A stretch of 64,000 nt of DNA from Actinoplanes campanulatus (GTDB lineage Bacteria > Actinomycetota > Actinomycetes > Mycobacteriales > Micromonosporaceae): positions 181,215 through 245,214 of the forward strand of contig NZ_BMPW01000017.1 in assembly GCF_014647795.1 (NCBI RefSeq). Direction: 5' to 3'. How positions within the stretch are numbered: position 1 is the first letter of the stretch; each line of letters begins with the position of its first letter. Shown here one piece after another: positions 1-8,636 of this stretch. The translations under genes and the position numbers were made by a program. The notes beneath the pieces are model-generated. The model was not told the origin of the DNA, ran no database searches, and saw only the letters and a program-made list of their open reading frames with translations.

Positions 1-25
1 CGCAGCGCCTCGCTCACCTCGAGGA

Positions 26-265
26 TCACGATCGCTCCCAGCGCGCCGGGCGGATGCCCTCCGCGTCCAGGCGCACCGCGATGATCTGCGCGATCTCGGC
101 GAACGATCCCACGTAGTGCTCCTCGTCGGTGGCCATGTCCACAACCCGGGCGCGGATCACGGTGGGCAGCCCCTCGATCTCGCGAGGCTCCGCCCACACG
201 TCGACGAGGAATCGGTACTTCCACGCAGTCGCCACCAGGACCGTGACCCTTCTCTCGACAGCCAC
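26..265 (-). CDS. small hypothetical protein (79 aa)
   Basis: I do not recognise this protein. It is short and soluble, with no signal peptide or membrane segment. A beta-rich N-terminal half is followed by an acidic stretch and a C-terminal helix. The GTG start at 265 is the first in frame, and codon third positions are GC-rich as in real genes here. It lies downstream of the BTAD regulator, but a strong hairpin (294-331) separates them, so it probably has its own transcription. Coding status is likely but not certain. Confidence 0.5.
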   Translation of the reverse strand: MAVERRVTVLVATAWKYRFLVDVWAEPREIEGLPTVIRARVVDMATDEEHYVGSFAEIAQIIAVRLDAEGIRPARWERS

Positions 266-293
266 GCTGTCAAGGGCCGCTCACCGGAGGGTC

Positions 294-331
294 ACCGTGA
301 TCCCGCGGTGCGATCACCGCGGGATCACGGT
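294..331. terminator. perfect 16-bp hairpin after BTAD regulator
   Basis: Arms 294-309 and 316-331 are exact reverse complements around a 6-nt loop. The right arm touches the first base of the regulator's stop codon (minus strand). There is no clear U-tract, as is common for actinobacterial terminators. It is palindromic, so it could act in both directions. Confidence 0.75.
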
Positions 332-1203
332 CAGGACATCCGCCGGAGCCGGCCGAGGGCGCGGTCGATGGTCTCGGTCAGCCGGCCGACCTCGCGGCGG
401 GCCCGCTCCAGTTCGGCCGTGAGCGCCGCGACGCTCGCGGACCGGCTCCTGTCGTGGCGGGCCAGCCGGGCGTACAGCGCGACGGTCTCCGGCATCGGAT
501 CGGCGCCGAGCTCATCGAGCAACACCATGCGGCAGCGCTCGAACTGCCGCTCCACCAGGTCGTCGCGGCCGGCATCGGCGTACGCGGTCATCAGGTGCCT
601 GTGCACGTCCTCGCGCAGTGGCTCCAGCCCCAGGGCCAGTTCGCCGAACCGGGTCACCGCCGCCACGTCGCCGCGCTCACCGTGGTGCCGCACGAGGCAG
701 TCGAGCGTGCTGAGATAGAGGTTCTCGATCCGGTTGCGGTGCGCCAGCACCCACTCGTCGTGGCAGGCTTCGAGCAGTTCGCCGCAGTACATCGAGGCGG
801 CCGTCTCGAGCCGGGCGGCATCCGCCTCGGTCACCGTGGCCTCGTCACGCTGCAGCACCGGCGCGACCAGATCCTGAAAGACGGACGCGTCGACGGTGAC
901 GCCCGCCGCCGCGTCCAGGCCGACGCACGGGCCGCCCACGTTGGCGATGACCTCGACACCGACGTTCGACCGGATCTCCGACCGGAGTCGCCAGAGCGCG
1001 GTGTTGAGGCGGCGCCGGGCGGTGCCGGTAGAGCAGTCCGCGAACAGCTGGGCCGCAGCGACCGACCGGGGCCGCCCACCGCTCGGGGCGAGGGCCAGGT
1101 AGGCGAAGACCATGGTGGCGCTGGGCGAGAGGGTGACGGGTTCGTCCCGCGCGACGACCGTCGGCATGCCGAATAGGTTGAGACGCAGGCCCGAATCCAA
1201 CAC
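331..1203 (-). CDS. SARP-type BTAD-domain transcriptional regulator
   Basis: This is a single-module activator of the SARP type. An N-terminal winged-helix (OmpR-like) DNA-binding domain covers about the first 95 residues, with the phrase RRRLNTALWRLRSEI. It is followed by an all-helical BTAD domain that ends in the characteristic LDELGADPMPETVALYARL segment. A short basic/coiled tail follows (AELERARREVGRLTETIDRA). I chose GTG 1203 because a G-rich Shine-Dalgarno lies just upstream; an in-frame GTG at 1278 is also open. No NB-ARC or TPR module is attached. No biosynthetic cluster adjoins it, so its target is unknown. Confidence 0.8.
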   Translation of the reverse strand: MLDSGLRLNLFGMPTVVARDEPVTLSPSATMVFAYLALAPSGGRPRSVAAAQLFADCSTGTARRRLNTALWRLRSEIRSNVGVEVIANVGGPCVGLDAAAGVTVDASVFQDLVAPVLQRDEATVTEADAARLETAASMYCGELLEACHDEWVLAHRNRIENLYLSTLDCLVRHHGERGDVAAVTRFGELALGLEPLREDVHRHLMTAYADAGRDDLVERQFERCRMVLLDELGADPMPETVALYARLARHDRSRSASVAALTAELERARREVGRLTETIDRALGRLRRMS

Positions 1204-1361
1204 CGCGATCCCCCCACACACAGCAACGATGTCGTGTCGGCTGAGGAGAGCGTACGCACCCGGAATCCGCCCCGCCACGCCGCAATGGGCTGGACCCCGT
1301 CGAGTTCACCCGTTCCACGTCGCCGGTCCCGGCCGTTCGCGACGGTCGCAGGGCGCCGTTT

Positions 1362-2309
1362 TCAGTGCGGGAACGGGACCCGGGGGCGGGGGTCGATCTC
1401 GTCGCGGAACCGTTCGATGAGGTGGCTGACCTGGAGCATGTCGTCGGTGCCGCGGATCCGGTCCAGGTAGAGCGACCGGGCCGCCAGGCCGGGCAGGTCG
1501 AACGTGAAGTACATGGCCATCAGGGGGTTCACGAACAGCGGCGTCCCGCCTGTGCGGCCGTCCAGCGGCACGTCCCCGGAGGCGCCGGTCAGAGCCGCGG
1601 CGATCTGTCCGTTGACGATGCTGGACCGGCCGGGCGTGCTCGTGCGGGCGTGTTCGACGGCGTCGCGGTAGAGGGCCGCCTCCCGGCCGTGCGACGGCAC
1701 CGTGAACGCGCCCAGGTAGTGGCCGTCGCGGTCGAGGGCGGCGATGTTCTCCAGCACCTGCACGTGGTTGATGCCGTGGTAGGCGTCGATGCCGAACCCG
1801 ATGGACGCCACCAGCCGGGTCGGCACCGGGGTGGCGGCCACCGCGGCGAGGCTCGTCGCGTCCTCGACCGGGGTGCCCAGGGCGGCCTCGTCGCCGCGCA
1901 TCAGGATGTCGGTGCCGCCGTCGACCAGGATGATCGCGTCCAGGTCGAGCCGTTTCGCCAGCCTGCGGTAGGCGGCGCGCAGGGGGCGTACGCCGGTGCG
2001 GGGAAAGGCGTGGACCGTGGACGGCAGGCTGTGCCGGGCCAGCCAGCGGGCCAGGGTCCGCTCCGGGAAGTAGTCCTCCGGGCCGACGGTGCCGGCGGTG
2101 ATCGCCGCTACCCCGGGTTCCCGCCAGACGCCTCTGTCGAGGGCGTGCAGGTTCACGATCGAGAGGCTGCCGAAGTGGACCGTCCGGCCGGTGCTCTGCA
2201 GGGCCAGGGCCAGCGGTAGCCCGGCGTAGACGTCGAACCCGCCGCCGGCGCCCGCGATCAGCACGCGTCGCGCGTCCGAGAGTGCTTCGAAGAACGGCAG
2301 TCGCCACAC
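1362..2309 (-). CDS. DUF1152 family protein
   Basis: Cytosolic protein of 315 aa matching the DUF1152 pattern. It has an N-terminal glycine-rich nucleotide-type loop (VLIAGAGGGFDVYAGLP), a central DAIILVDGGTDILMRGDE segment and a C-terminal FDLPGLAARSLYLDRIRGTD-like segment. The biochemical role of the family is not established. The start is GTG 2309. It is divergent from the acetyltransferase at 2371, leaving only about 60 bp for both promoters. Family assignment is fairly firm; function is open. Confidence 0.8.
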   Translation of the reverse strand: MWRLPFFEALSDARRVLIAGAGGGFDVYAGLPLALALQSTGRTVHFGSLSIVNLHALDRGVWREPGVAAITAGTVGPEDYFPERTLARWLARHSLPSTVHAFPRTGVRPLRAAYRRLAKRLDLDAIILVDGGTDILMRGDEAALGTPVEDATSLAAVAATPVPTRLVASIGFGIDAYHGINHVQVLENIAALDRDGHYLGAFTVPSHGREAALYRDAVEHARTSTPGRSSIVNGQIAAALTGASGDVPLDGRTGGTPLFVNPLMAMYFTFDLPGLAARSLYLDRIRGTDDMLQVSHLIERFRDEIDPRPRVPFPH

Positions 2310-2370
2310 GTGCCCATGATCGTGACTCGTGCCGTGGCACGCACCCTCTATTACATCCTAGGAGGATAGG

Positions 2371-2871
2371 TTGGGCCTCTTCGATAGAGTGCCGGCTATG
2401 GGAGCGCTGCGGCTCGAGCCGATGACCCACGAGCAGTTCCGGTCCTACCGGGAGGAGACGGTCCGCTCCTACGCCGCCGATCTGGCCGGCACCGGCCTCA
2501 CCCCGGAGGACGCTCTCATCCAGGCCGAACAGAGCACCGCCACCCTGCTGCCGGACGGGCTGGCGACACCCGGCCATCACCTGTGGACCGGCTGGGACGG
2601 CGACCTCGAGGCCGGTGTGCTGTGGATGCGCGTCCGCACCGAGGCCGACGGCCCGCACGCGTTCATCTTCGACTTCTTCATCCACGAGGCGGTCCGCCGC
2701 AAGGGGTACGGCCGGGAGCTGATGCGGGCGGCCGAGGCCCGGTGCCGGGAGCTCGGCGTCGTGTCGATCGGGCTGCACGTCTTCGCCCACAACCCGGGCG
2801 CCCATGCCCTGTACGAGCAGATGGGTTTCCGGACCACGTCGTACAACATGGCCAAGAGCCTCGTCCCGTGA
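2371..2871 (+). CDS. GNAT family N-acetyltransferase
   Basis: Single GNAT domain of 166 aa. The acetyl-CoA pyrophosphate loop is visible as RRKGYGRELM, followed by the motif-B segment NPGAHALYEQMGFR. The substrate cannot be told. The start is TTG 2371, supported by a perfect AGGAGG at 2360-2365 with 5-nt spacing; the next ATG (2398) has no Shine-Dalgarno. The ribosome site sits inside a small inverted repeat (ATCCT 2355-2359, AGGAT 2363-2367), so a short hairpin could affect initiation. The stop codon overlaps the next start (GTGA), implying translational coupling. Confidence 0.88.
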   Translation: MGLFDRVPAMGALRLEPMTHEQFRSYREETVRSYAADLAGTGLTPEDALIQAEQSTATLLPDGLATPGHHLWTGWDGDLEAGVLWMRVRTEADGPHAFIFDFFIHEAVRRKGYGRELMRAAEARCRELGVVSIGLHVFAHNPGAHALYEQMGFRTTSYNMAKSLVP

Positions 2872-3914
2872 CTGATGGGCTGGACGCCGCCCGCCGGGGC
2901 CGGCCGCACCACCCCGACCGCGCGACGGACGGCGGCGAGGGGACCCGGTTCGAGGTGTTCGTGGAGCGGCTGGACGCCGTTTCGTGGGACCGGCTGCATC
3001 ACGCGTACGGCATCGCCGACGACGTGCCGGACATGCTGCGGGCGCTGCGCGACCCCGACCCTGAGATACGGGGCGATGCCCTCGGCGGCCTGCACGCCAC
3101 CGTCCTGCATCAGGGCACCCGGTTCGAGGCCAGCCAGGAGGTCGTGCCGTTCCTGGTCGCGTTGATCGACGATCCGGCGACACCCGACCGGGGCGACCTG
3201 CTGCGGTTGTTCACCGGCCTCGCGATCGGCGACCGGCGCGACGACCGGCTGCCGTTCGACCCGGCCACCGAGCTAACCGCGGCGGCCCGGCTCGACGGTG
3301 TAGCCACGGCCGCCGACCGGCTCGACGGCGCGGACACGGCCGCTCTGGTACGGCGCTTCCACGCGGAGCAGGACGCGGACGACTTCTCCGGCGAGGAGTT
3401 CGAGCTGCTGAACCTGCTGGCCACCCGATGGGAGGACGACTGCTACCACCGGGCGGCCGCCTTCCAGGACGTCATCGTGTCCTGGATCGGCGACCCGGAC
3501 GACGCCGTGGCGGCTCGGGCGGCCGCCCTGGCGGCGTGGTTCCCGCTGAACACCGCGACCGTCCAGGCGTGGCTGGCCGTCCCGGCGTCCCGCGAACAGC
3601 CCCGGGCCAGCGCCAACCTGGCCCTCGCCCACACCCTCCTCGAGGATCCCCGGATCGACCGTCTGCTCGACAGTCTCCTCGACACCGATCCCCGGACCGA
3701 TCCGAGGAATGATGCTGGGATCGGTGCCGGAATCGTCACGGTCACGGCGGCGGTCGCCACGGCGTACCGGAAAGGCGAAGCCCTCTCCCCCGCGGCCTTG
3801 ACCGTGCTGATCGAGACCGCCCACCGCGACCCGATCGGCGAGGTGACCGGCTGGAGCCGAGCCTTGCGCGGTTTCGTGATGCTCGCCCTGCACCGCCTCG
3901 ACCTGCACGTCTGA
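2868..3914 (+). CDS. HEAT/PBS-lyase-like repeat protein
   Basis: Cytosolic alpha-helical protein of 348 aa. Its helical repeats resemble HEAT or PBS-lyase repeats, for example DPDPEIRGDALGGLHATVL and DPDDAVAARAAALAAWF. Proteins of this build usually act as protein-protein scaffolds; no catalytic motif is visible. GTG 2868 overlaps the stop of the acetyltransferase by 4 bp, so the two are probably one transcript and translationally coupled. A partner relationship between them is plausible but unproven. Confidence 0.75.
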   Translation: MTDGLDAARRGRPHHPDRATDGGEGTRFEVFVERLDAVSWDRLHHAYGIADDVPDMLRALRDPDPEIRGDALGGLHATVLHQGTRFEASQEVVPFLVALIDDPATPDRGDLLRLFTGLAIGDRRDDRLPFDPATELTAAARLDGVATAADRLDGADTAALVRRFHAEQDADDFSGEEFELLNLLATRWEDDCYHRAAAFQDVIVSWIGDPDDAVAARAAALAAWFPLNTATVQAWLAVPASREQPRASANLALAHTLLEDPRIDRLLDSLLDTDPRTDPRNDAGIGAGIVTVTAAVATAYRKGEALSPAALTVLIETAHRDPIGEVTGWSRALRGFVMLALHRLDLHV

Positions 3915-4193
3915 GACTCACCGCCGCCGTCCGTGCGCCGCCGCCCAGGCGATGGCCGCGACAGCAGCCCACAGCTCCACGACCGTGTGCACCGGCCCCG
4001 CAATCAGCGGCCACCGCGCACAACCCACCGACCGTGCGCCCCCACCCACGCCGTAACCACGACAGCAGCACACGCAATCGCCGCCGTGCGCGCCTACCTT
4101 GACGTCGAGGTGGCCACGGATCGGGCCCTCGCACCAACGCTGTGGGCGCGTCCCGCACTGGATGTTCGTTCACCACGTGGGAAGGCGGGCTGG

Positions 4194-4856
4194 TCAGCCC
4201 AGGGTCAGCGGGCGTAGGCCGGCCGCGTCGAGGCGGTCTCGCTCGACGGGGGTGAGCGGGGCGCGGCCGGTGGCCTTGCGGATCACTGTGAGTGGGTCCC
4301 CGCCGAGGGCGGCGACCGACTCGCGCCACAGCGGGCCGAACAGCAGGGCGAGCACCCTCTCCCCCGCCGGCCCGGTGAGCCACGGCGGCACGCCGGCGGC
4401 GTCGGCCACATCGACTCCGTGAACCGTGGTCTCCACGATGCGGGTGAGCAGGAAGTCGCCGAGCAGCATGGCGTCGGCGTGGCGGGTTCGCACCAGACGG
4501 TCGTCCGGTTCGGGAGAGCAGACCGTGCGCACCTGGGCGGCGACGTCGGCGAGGCGGGTGGCGAGGTCGCCGGTGAGGGCCTGGGCGGTGCGCACCCGTT
4601 CGGCGTTGGCCTCGGCGCCGAAGCGGTCGTCGGCGCGGTAGTAGCCGGTCGCGCTCACGTCGGCGGTCTCGGGCTCGGGCGCGGCGACCATCGCGGGCAC
4701 CCGGCCGAGCACGGTGATCACGTGCCCAACGACGTCGCGGACCGTCCACGGCGTACAGCGGGTGGGCAGGTCCCAGGCGGACGGTGGCAGGGCACGCAAC
4801 GCCCGCACGAAGGCTTCACACTCGGCGTCCAGCGCCGCCCGCACTGAGATGATCAT
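4194..4856 (-). CDS. maleylpyruvate isomerase-like mycothiol-dependent protein (TIGR03083 type)
   Basis: A DinB-like four-helix bundle of 220 aa. The N-terminal segment TRCTPWTVRDVVGHVITVLG holds the conserved W-T-V-R-D-V-V-x-H signature, whose His is the usual metal ligand of mycothiol-dependent DinB proteins. A C-terminal half carries MLLGDFLLTRIVETTVHGVDVADA. Family members use mycothiol as thiol cofactor for isomerisation or conjugation; the substrate here is unknown. ATG 4856 is the start. The 279 bp between it and the HEAT-like gene hold nothing I can identify. Confidence 0.8.
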   Translation of the reverse strand: MIISVRAALDAECEAFVRALRALPPSAWDLPTRCTPWTVRDVVGHVITVLGRVPAMVAAPEPETADVSATGYYRADDRFGAEANAERVRTAQALTGDLATRLADVAAQVRTVCSPEPDDRLVRTRHADAMLLGDFLLTRIVETTVHGVDVADAAGVPPWLTGPAGERVLALLFGPLWRESVAALGGDPLTVIRKATGRAPLTPVERDRLDAAGLRPLTLG

Positions 4857-4919
4857 GAGAGGAGCAGCATACGGCCGTAACGCACCCGGTAGCGGTCCGG
4901 GCCGGCCGCTCCGGGATCG

Positions 4920-5798
4920 TCACGGGTTGAGCAGCATGCGGGCGTAGTGGGTCTGATAGCGGTCCAGGGTGGGCCCGGCGTCGGCGGTGGCGACCCGCTC
5001 GATGGCGTCGAAGACCCGGCGGTAGCTGCGGACGATACGGCGGCCGCGGGAGATCATGCTGGTGTTGAAGAGGTCGACCAGGACGCAGCGGTCGTCGGCC
5101 AGGTAGAAGCCGTGGTAGGGCGCGATGGGCCACTCGGCGTCGTCGGGGACGATCCGCAGGGTCACGTTGGGGTAGGCGGCGACCTCGCGGATCCGGCCGA
5201 TCTGGGCGATCATCTCGGCGGGGCGGCCGATCCGGTTGCGCAGGACCGCTTCGGTGATCAGGAAGACGAAGGCGCGGTCCGGCAGGAGCAGGATCTGGTT
5301 GCGGTTCATCCGGGCGGTGACCGCCTCGGAGACCGCGACCGCGGAGTCGGCGACGCGGGCGTCGTCCAGCTCGGTGTGCAGGTCGGACATGACGGCCCGG
5401 GCGTACTCGCTGGTTTGCAGCAGGCCGGGCACCACCGCGGGCTGGAAGACGCGGTGTTCCAGGGTGGAGACCTCGAGCTGGCGCAGGTCGCGCTGGCGCT
5501 CGGCGAGGCCGAGGTGGGCGGGCCGCCAGTCGGTGAGCCGGTTGTCGGCGTGTTCGGCGCGGGTGACGAGCTGGTCGACCTCGTCGGGTGGCAGGCCGAG
5601 CTCCTCGGCGAGCAGGCGCACGTCGGCGGGTTCGGCGGCGACGGCGCCGGTCTCCAGCCGGGAGATCTTGGCCTGGCTCATCCCGACGCGTTCGCCGAGG
5701 GCCTGGCCGGGGATCCGCTTGCTCTTGCGCAGGCGGGCGAGGACGACGCCGACGGGTTCGTCGGTGGTCCGGCCGAGGGAGTCGGGCGAGCCGCTCAT
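4920..5798 (-). CDS. XRE helix-turn-helix regulator with DUF5753
   Basis: An N-terminal helix-turn-helix (RIPGQALGERVGMSQAKISR) is followed by the DUF5753 ligand/sensor-like domain, recognisable from the VPGLLQTSEYARAV segment. This class is abundant in Streptomyces and relatives and often controls developmental or small-protein partner genes. I chose ATG 5798; an in-frame GTG at 5822 lies in the purine-rich stretch that could serve as its Shine-Dalgarno. It is preceded 42 bp upstream by a 74-aa gene on the same strand, which may be its cotranscribed partner. The usual DUF397 partner is absent. Confidence 0.85.
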   Translation of the reverse strand: MSGSPDSLGRTTDEPVGVVLARLRKSKRIPGQALGERVGMSQAKISRLETGAVAAEPADVRLLAEELGLPPDEVDQLVTRAEHADNRLTDWRPAHLGLAERQRDLRQLEVSTLEHRVFQPAVVPGLLQTSEYARAVMSDLHTELDDARVADSAVAVSEAVTARMNRNQILLLPDRAFVFLITEAVLRNRIGRPAEMIAQIGRIREVAAYPNVTLRIVPDDAEWPIAPYHGFYLADDRCVLVDLFNTSMISRGRRIVRSYRRVFDAIERVATADAGPTLDRYQTHYARMLLNP

Positions 5799-5840
5799 GT
5801 GTGGTGACCCGCCTCCCTCCACGCGTGCTTGGCTCCGATC

Positions 5841-6065
5841 TTAGGTGTCCGCCCGCACCGCGGCGGCGAGCAGTTCCGCCGGGATCTCGACGAGTTGCTC
5901 GCCGTCGGGCAGGTCGAGGTCCACGCTGTCGGCGGAAACCGTGTATCCCTGGACGATCAGGGTGCCCCGGTCCGTGCGATAGACGGTCGGGCAGCTGCCG
6001 CCGCCGCAGAGCGTGGTGAGCAGGGTCAATTCGGGCGTTTCGCCGCTATTATCGTGATTTGACAC
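5841..6065 (-). CDS. small conserved protein upstream of XRE regulator
   Basis: Protein of 74 aa with a CGGGSCPTVYRTDRGTLIVQG core and a C-terminal LVEIPAELLAAAV helix. Small proteins with the C-G-x-G-x-CPT-v-y-x-t-d-r-g pattern are often encoded next to XRE-DUF5753 regulators in actinomycetes; their function is not established. GTG 6065 was chosen because the longer reading frame upstream (to 6143) is arginine-rich and unlike the family, and an AGAGG lies just upstream. Two cysteines six residues apart could bind metal or form a disulfide, which is inference. Confidence 0.65.
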   Translation of the reverse strand: MSNHDNSGETPELTLLTTLCGGGSCPTVYRTDRGTLIVQGYTVSADSVDLDLPDGEQLVEIPAELLAAAVRADT

Positions 6066-6353
6066 GGCCTCTGATGATACGCGGCCTTGCGAATATTCGG
6101 GCCGGACCTCACTCAAACACACCCAAAGGCGTAGCCGCGTCATCGGTTCGGGCGATTGCGCGCTCCGCGCACGGTCCGCTCATTCATTCTCGCGAATAGC
6201 CGTTGTGACCTTCGCGCATAGAGCCGCATATTCGTAGCAGAGAGTCACGGAATCGTCACGACATCGCGGTCGGCAGGTTCTCGACATCGGGGTCAAGGCT
6301 CTCGGTAGGTGCATATGCGTCGCGACCCGGCATCGCCTGGATCGGAGGCCACC

Positions 6354-6575
6354 ATGCTCTTCCCCACCTCACTGTCGGCGCTGCTCGACGAGCCGTTTCT
6401 CTACCTGGCCGTCGCCGCCGTCTGCCTGCTCCTCACGCTCCGCGCTCTCCGCTCCCTTCGGCGGGTGCTCCTCCCGACCGGGACGCTGCTCCGGGCCGCC
6501 GTCGCGGCGTCCTTCGTCGTCTTCACCACCACCCTGGCGCTGGCGATGGTCGCCGCCGCCGCGCTCGCCCGGTGA
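6354..6575 (+). CDS. small membrane protein (73 aa), first of a pair
   Basis: Two hydrophobic helices (about residues 12-27 and 45-70) are joined by an arginine-rich loop (LRALRSLRRV), giving a hairpin membrane protein with its positive loop probably inside. ATG 6354 follows CGGAGG with 5-nt spacing. It is 18 bp upstream of another small membrane protein, so the two are probably cotranscribed. Not recognised; no function is proposed. Confidence 0.6.
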   Translation: MLFPTSLSALLDEPFLYLAVAAVCLLLTLRALRSLRRVLLPTGTLLRAAVAASFVVFTTTLALAMVAAAALAR

Positions 6576-6593
6576 GCCCGGAGGAGGAAAACC

Positions 6594-6830
6594 ATGATCG
6601 AGTACGCCGTGCCGGCCGCCGTGGCAGCCGTGGTGATCCTGGTCGTCCTCACCGAGATCGCGGCGGCGGTACTGCCGATCGTGATCGTCCTGCTGTTCGT
6701 GCCACCGCACGAGCGGGAAAGTCTGGCCCGGCTGCTCGCCGCCTGCGACAGCTCGCGCCGGCTGCGCCTGTGGCCGGCGTTGCGGGCCGCCGTCCGCGCC
6801 CGTCGCAGCGAGCCGAAGCGGGTCCCCTGA
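6594..6830 (+). CDS. small membrane protein (78 aa), second of a pair
   Basis: One long N-terminal hydrophobic segment (about residues 5-38, one long or two short helices) is followed by a basic cytoplasmic tail rich in Arg. GGAGGAAAACC precedes the ATG, a clear ribosome site. It is paired with the similar small membrane protein 18 bp upstream. Not recognised. The basic tail could contact nucleic acid or membrane surface, but nothing in the sequence decides this. Confidence 0.6.
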   Translation: MIEYAVPAAVAAVVILVVLTEIAAAVLPIVIVLLFVPPHERESLARLLAACDSSRRLRLWPALRAAVRARRSEPKRVP

Positions 6831-7009
6831 CCACCGATTCACCCCGACGGGCGCGTTGCGGCCGGGAGCGGGCAGGGGCTCGCGGGTCTGGTAGCCACGG
6901 CTCACGTAGCCGTACGAAAAAGGGGTCTTGAGGGTTTTTCCCTGACAGTGATTGATTTGAATGCATGAGAGAGTGCGGAGGTCCTGTCTCCTCGTCGGAA
7001 GGACCTCTC

Positions 7010-8545
7010 GTGCGACGACTCGCCGTGCGTGTCACCGCCGCGCTCGCTCTCGTCTCCGCTGTCGCCGTCGCGCCGCAAGCGGCGTCCGCGAGCGGCGCGG
7101 CGCCACCGTTCTCCTGGTCGGCGTGCACCGAACCGCTGCTGATCGGGTTCGACTGTGCCACCTACGAGGTGCCGCTGGATCATGACAAGCCGCGTGGGGC
7201 GACCACCACGATCGCGCTGTCGCGGCGGCCGGCCGGGGATCCGGCGAACAAGATCGGAACCATCTTCGTCAATCCGGGTGGGCCGGGCGGCGCGGGGCGC
7301 AACATGGTGCGCGCCGCGGCCCGGATCGCGTCGCCGGAGGTGCTCGCCCGGTTCGACCTGGTCGGGTTCGATCCGCGCGGGATCGGCGGGAGTGACCCGA
7401 TCCAGTGTTTCGGGACCGACGCCGAGGCCGAGGCGCTCTACGCGCGGATGACCGGCGTGCCGATCACCCGCGAGCAGATCGCGAGCACGCTGGCGGCCAA
7501 TCGGGAGTACACCGCGGCCTGCGAGGACAACATCGGGCCGCTGCTCACGCACATGAGCACGCTCAACGTGGCGAAGGACCTCGATCTGCTGCGGCAGGGC
7601 GCCGGGGATGACCGGCTCACCTACATCGGCTACTCCTACGGGACGCTGATCGGCGCGACCTACGCCAACCTGTTCCCGAAGCGGGTGCGGGCGGTCATCC
7701 TGGACGGCAACGTCGACCCGGACCAGCGGACCGACCACCGGCTGGCGAACAAGTTCGAGCGGGCCGGTGGGTTCGAGATCGCCCTGGCCGGGTACCTCGC
7801 CGAGTGCGACGAGGCCGGGGCCGCCTGCGCGCTCTCCGGGGACGCGCGCGGCAAATTCGACCGGCTGCGGGACCGGCTGCGGGAAGGGCCGGTGGAGATC
7901 CCGGGCCTGGGGACGATCACCCTCGACGCGCTGACCGGCTTCACCGGGCAGACCCTCTACAACATGGCGAGCTTCCCGGACGCCGCGCAGCAGATCCAGG
8001 AGGTCTACGACCTGGTCTTCGGTGACCCGGCCGGGCTGCGGACCGCCGGCGTCCGGCTGCCCTCGGCCCCGCCGGCGCGGGGCTGGCTCTCCGACGACGC
8101 CTACAGCTACACCAGCAACGACGCCTCGTTCGCGGTGAACTGCGCGGACGCGCCGCTGCCGCGGAATCCGGCGCTCTATCCCGGGTTCGCGGCGGCCTTC
8201 GAGAAGGCCCACCCGACGTTCGGGCGCGCGGAGGCGTTCAGTGAGGTCGGCTGCGCCACCTGGCCGAAGATCACCGAGGCGTACGACGGACCGTGGAACC
8301 GCCGGACCGCGGCGACGATCCTGGTCGTGAACCCGACCTACGACCCGGCGACCCGGCTCGACTTCGCGGTCCGGATGACCCGTCAGCTCGGTAACGCACG
8401 GTTGCTGACACTTGACGGCTTCGGTCACACCAGCAACTACAGCGCGTGTATTAGCGGCTGGTATACCCGTTATCTGATCGATGGCGACCTCCCTCCGGAG
8501 GGCACGCGGTGCGCTCAGGACCGGGTGCCCTTCCCGGCTGTCTGA
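7010..8545 (+). CDS. secreted tripeptidyl aminopeptidase-like alpha/beta hydrolase
   Basis: Exported serine hydrolase of 511 aa of the actinomycete tripeptidyl-aminopeptidase (Tap/SlpD) type. A Sec signal peptide covers about residues 1-29 and ends AAS-AS. The oxyanion region is NPGGPGGAG, the nucleophile elbow is GYSYGT, and the C-terminal TAP-like domain carries the His in GFGHTSNY. Family members remove N-terminal tripeptides or process extracellular propeptides. GTG 7010 has GGAAGGA with 6-nt spacing; an upstream ATG (6965) would put a non-signal extension before the basic n-region. A hairpin follows the stop. Confidence 0.9.
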   Translation: MRRLAVRVTAALALVSAVAVAPQAASASGAAPPFSWSACTEPLLIGFDCATYEVPLDHDKPRGATTTIALSRRPAGDPANKIGTIFVNPGGPGGAGRNMVRAAARIASPEVLARFDLVGFDPRGIGGSDPIQCFGTDAEAEALYARMTGVPITREQIASTLAANREYTAACEDNIGPLLTHMSTLNVAKDLDLLRQGAGDDRLTYIGYSYGTLIGATYANLFPKRVRAVILDGNVDPDQRTDHRLANKFERAGGFEIALAGYLAECDEAGAACALSGDARGKFDRLRDRLREGPVEIPGLGTITLDALTGFTGQTLYNMASFPDAAQQIQEVYDLVFGDPAGLRTAGVRLPSAPPARGWLSDDAYSYTSNDASFAVNCADAPLPRNPALYPGFAAAFEKAHPTFGRAEAFSEVGCATWPKITEAYDGPWNRRTAATILVVNPTYDPATRLDFAVRMTRQLGNARLLTLDGFGHTSNYSACISGWYTRYLIDGDLPPEGTRCAQDRVPFPAV

Positions 8546-8555
8546 GATCTGACGG

Positions 8556-8588
8556 CGCCGGTGCCGACCCAGGCGGTCGGTACCGGCG
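8556..8588. terminator. hairpin after secreted hydrolase
   Basis: Arms 8556-8569 and 8575-8588 pair over 14 positions with one G-T mismatch around a 5-nt loop. It lies 11 bp after the stop codon and ahead of the next gene's ribosome site. Probable intrinsic-type terminator without U-tract. Confidence 0.6.
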
Positions 8589-8636
8589 GACCCGCATGTC
8601 ACACTGCACCGGCTACCTTGATCGAAAGGCCGGTAC

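Noticed and set aside
1306-3183. Long minus-strand frame across the DUF1152 and acetyltransferase genes
   Set aside because: Arg/Pro/Gly-rich, crosses genes in both orientations, matches no family; a GC-driven shadow.
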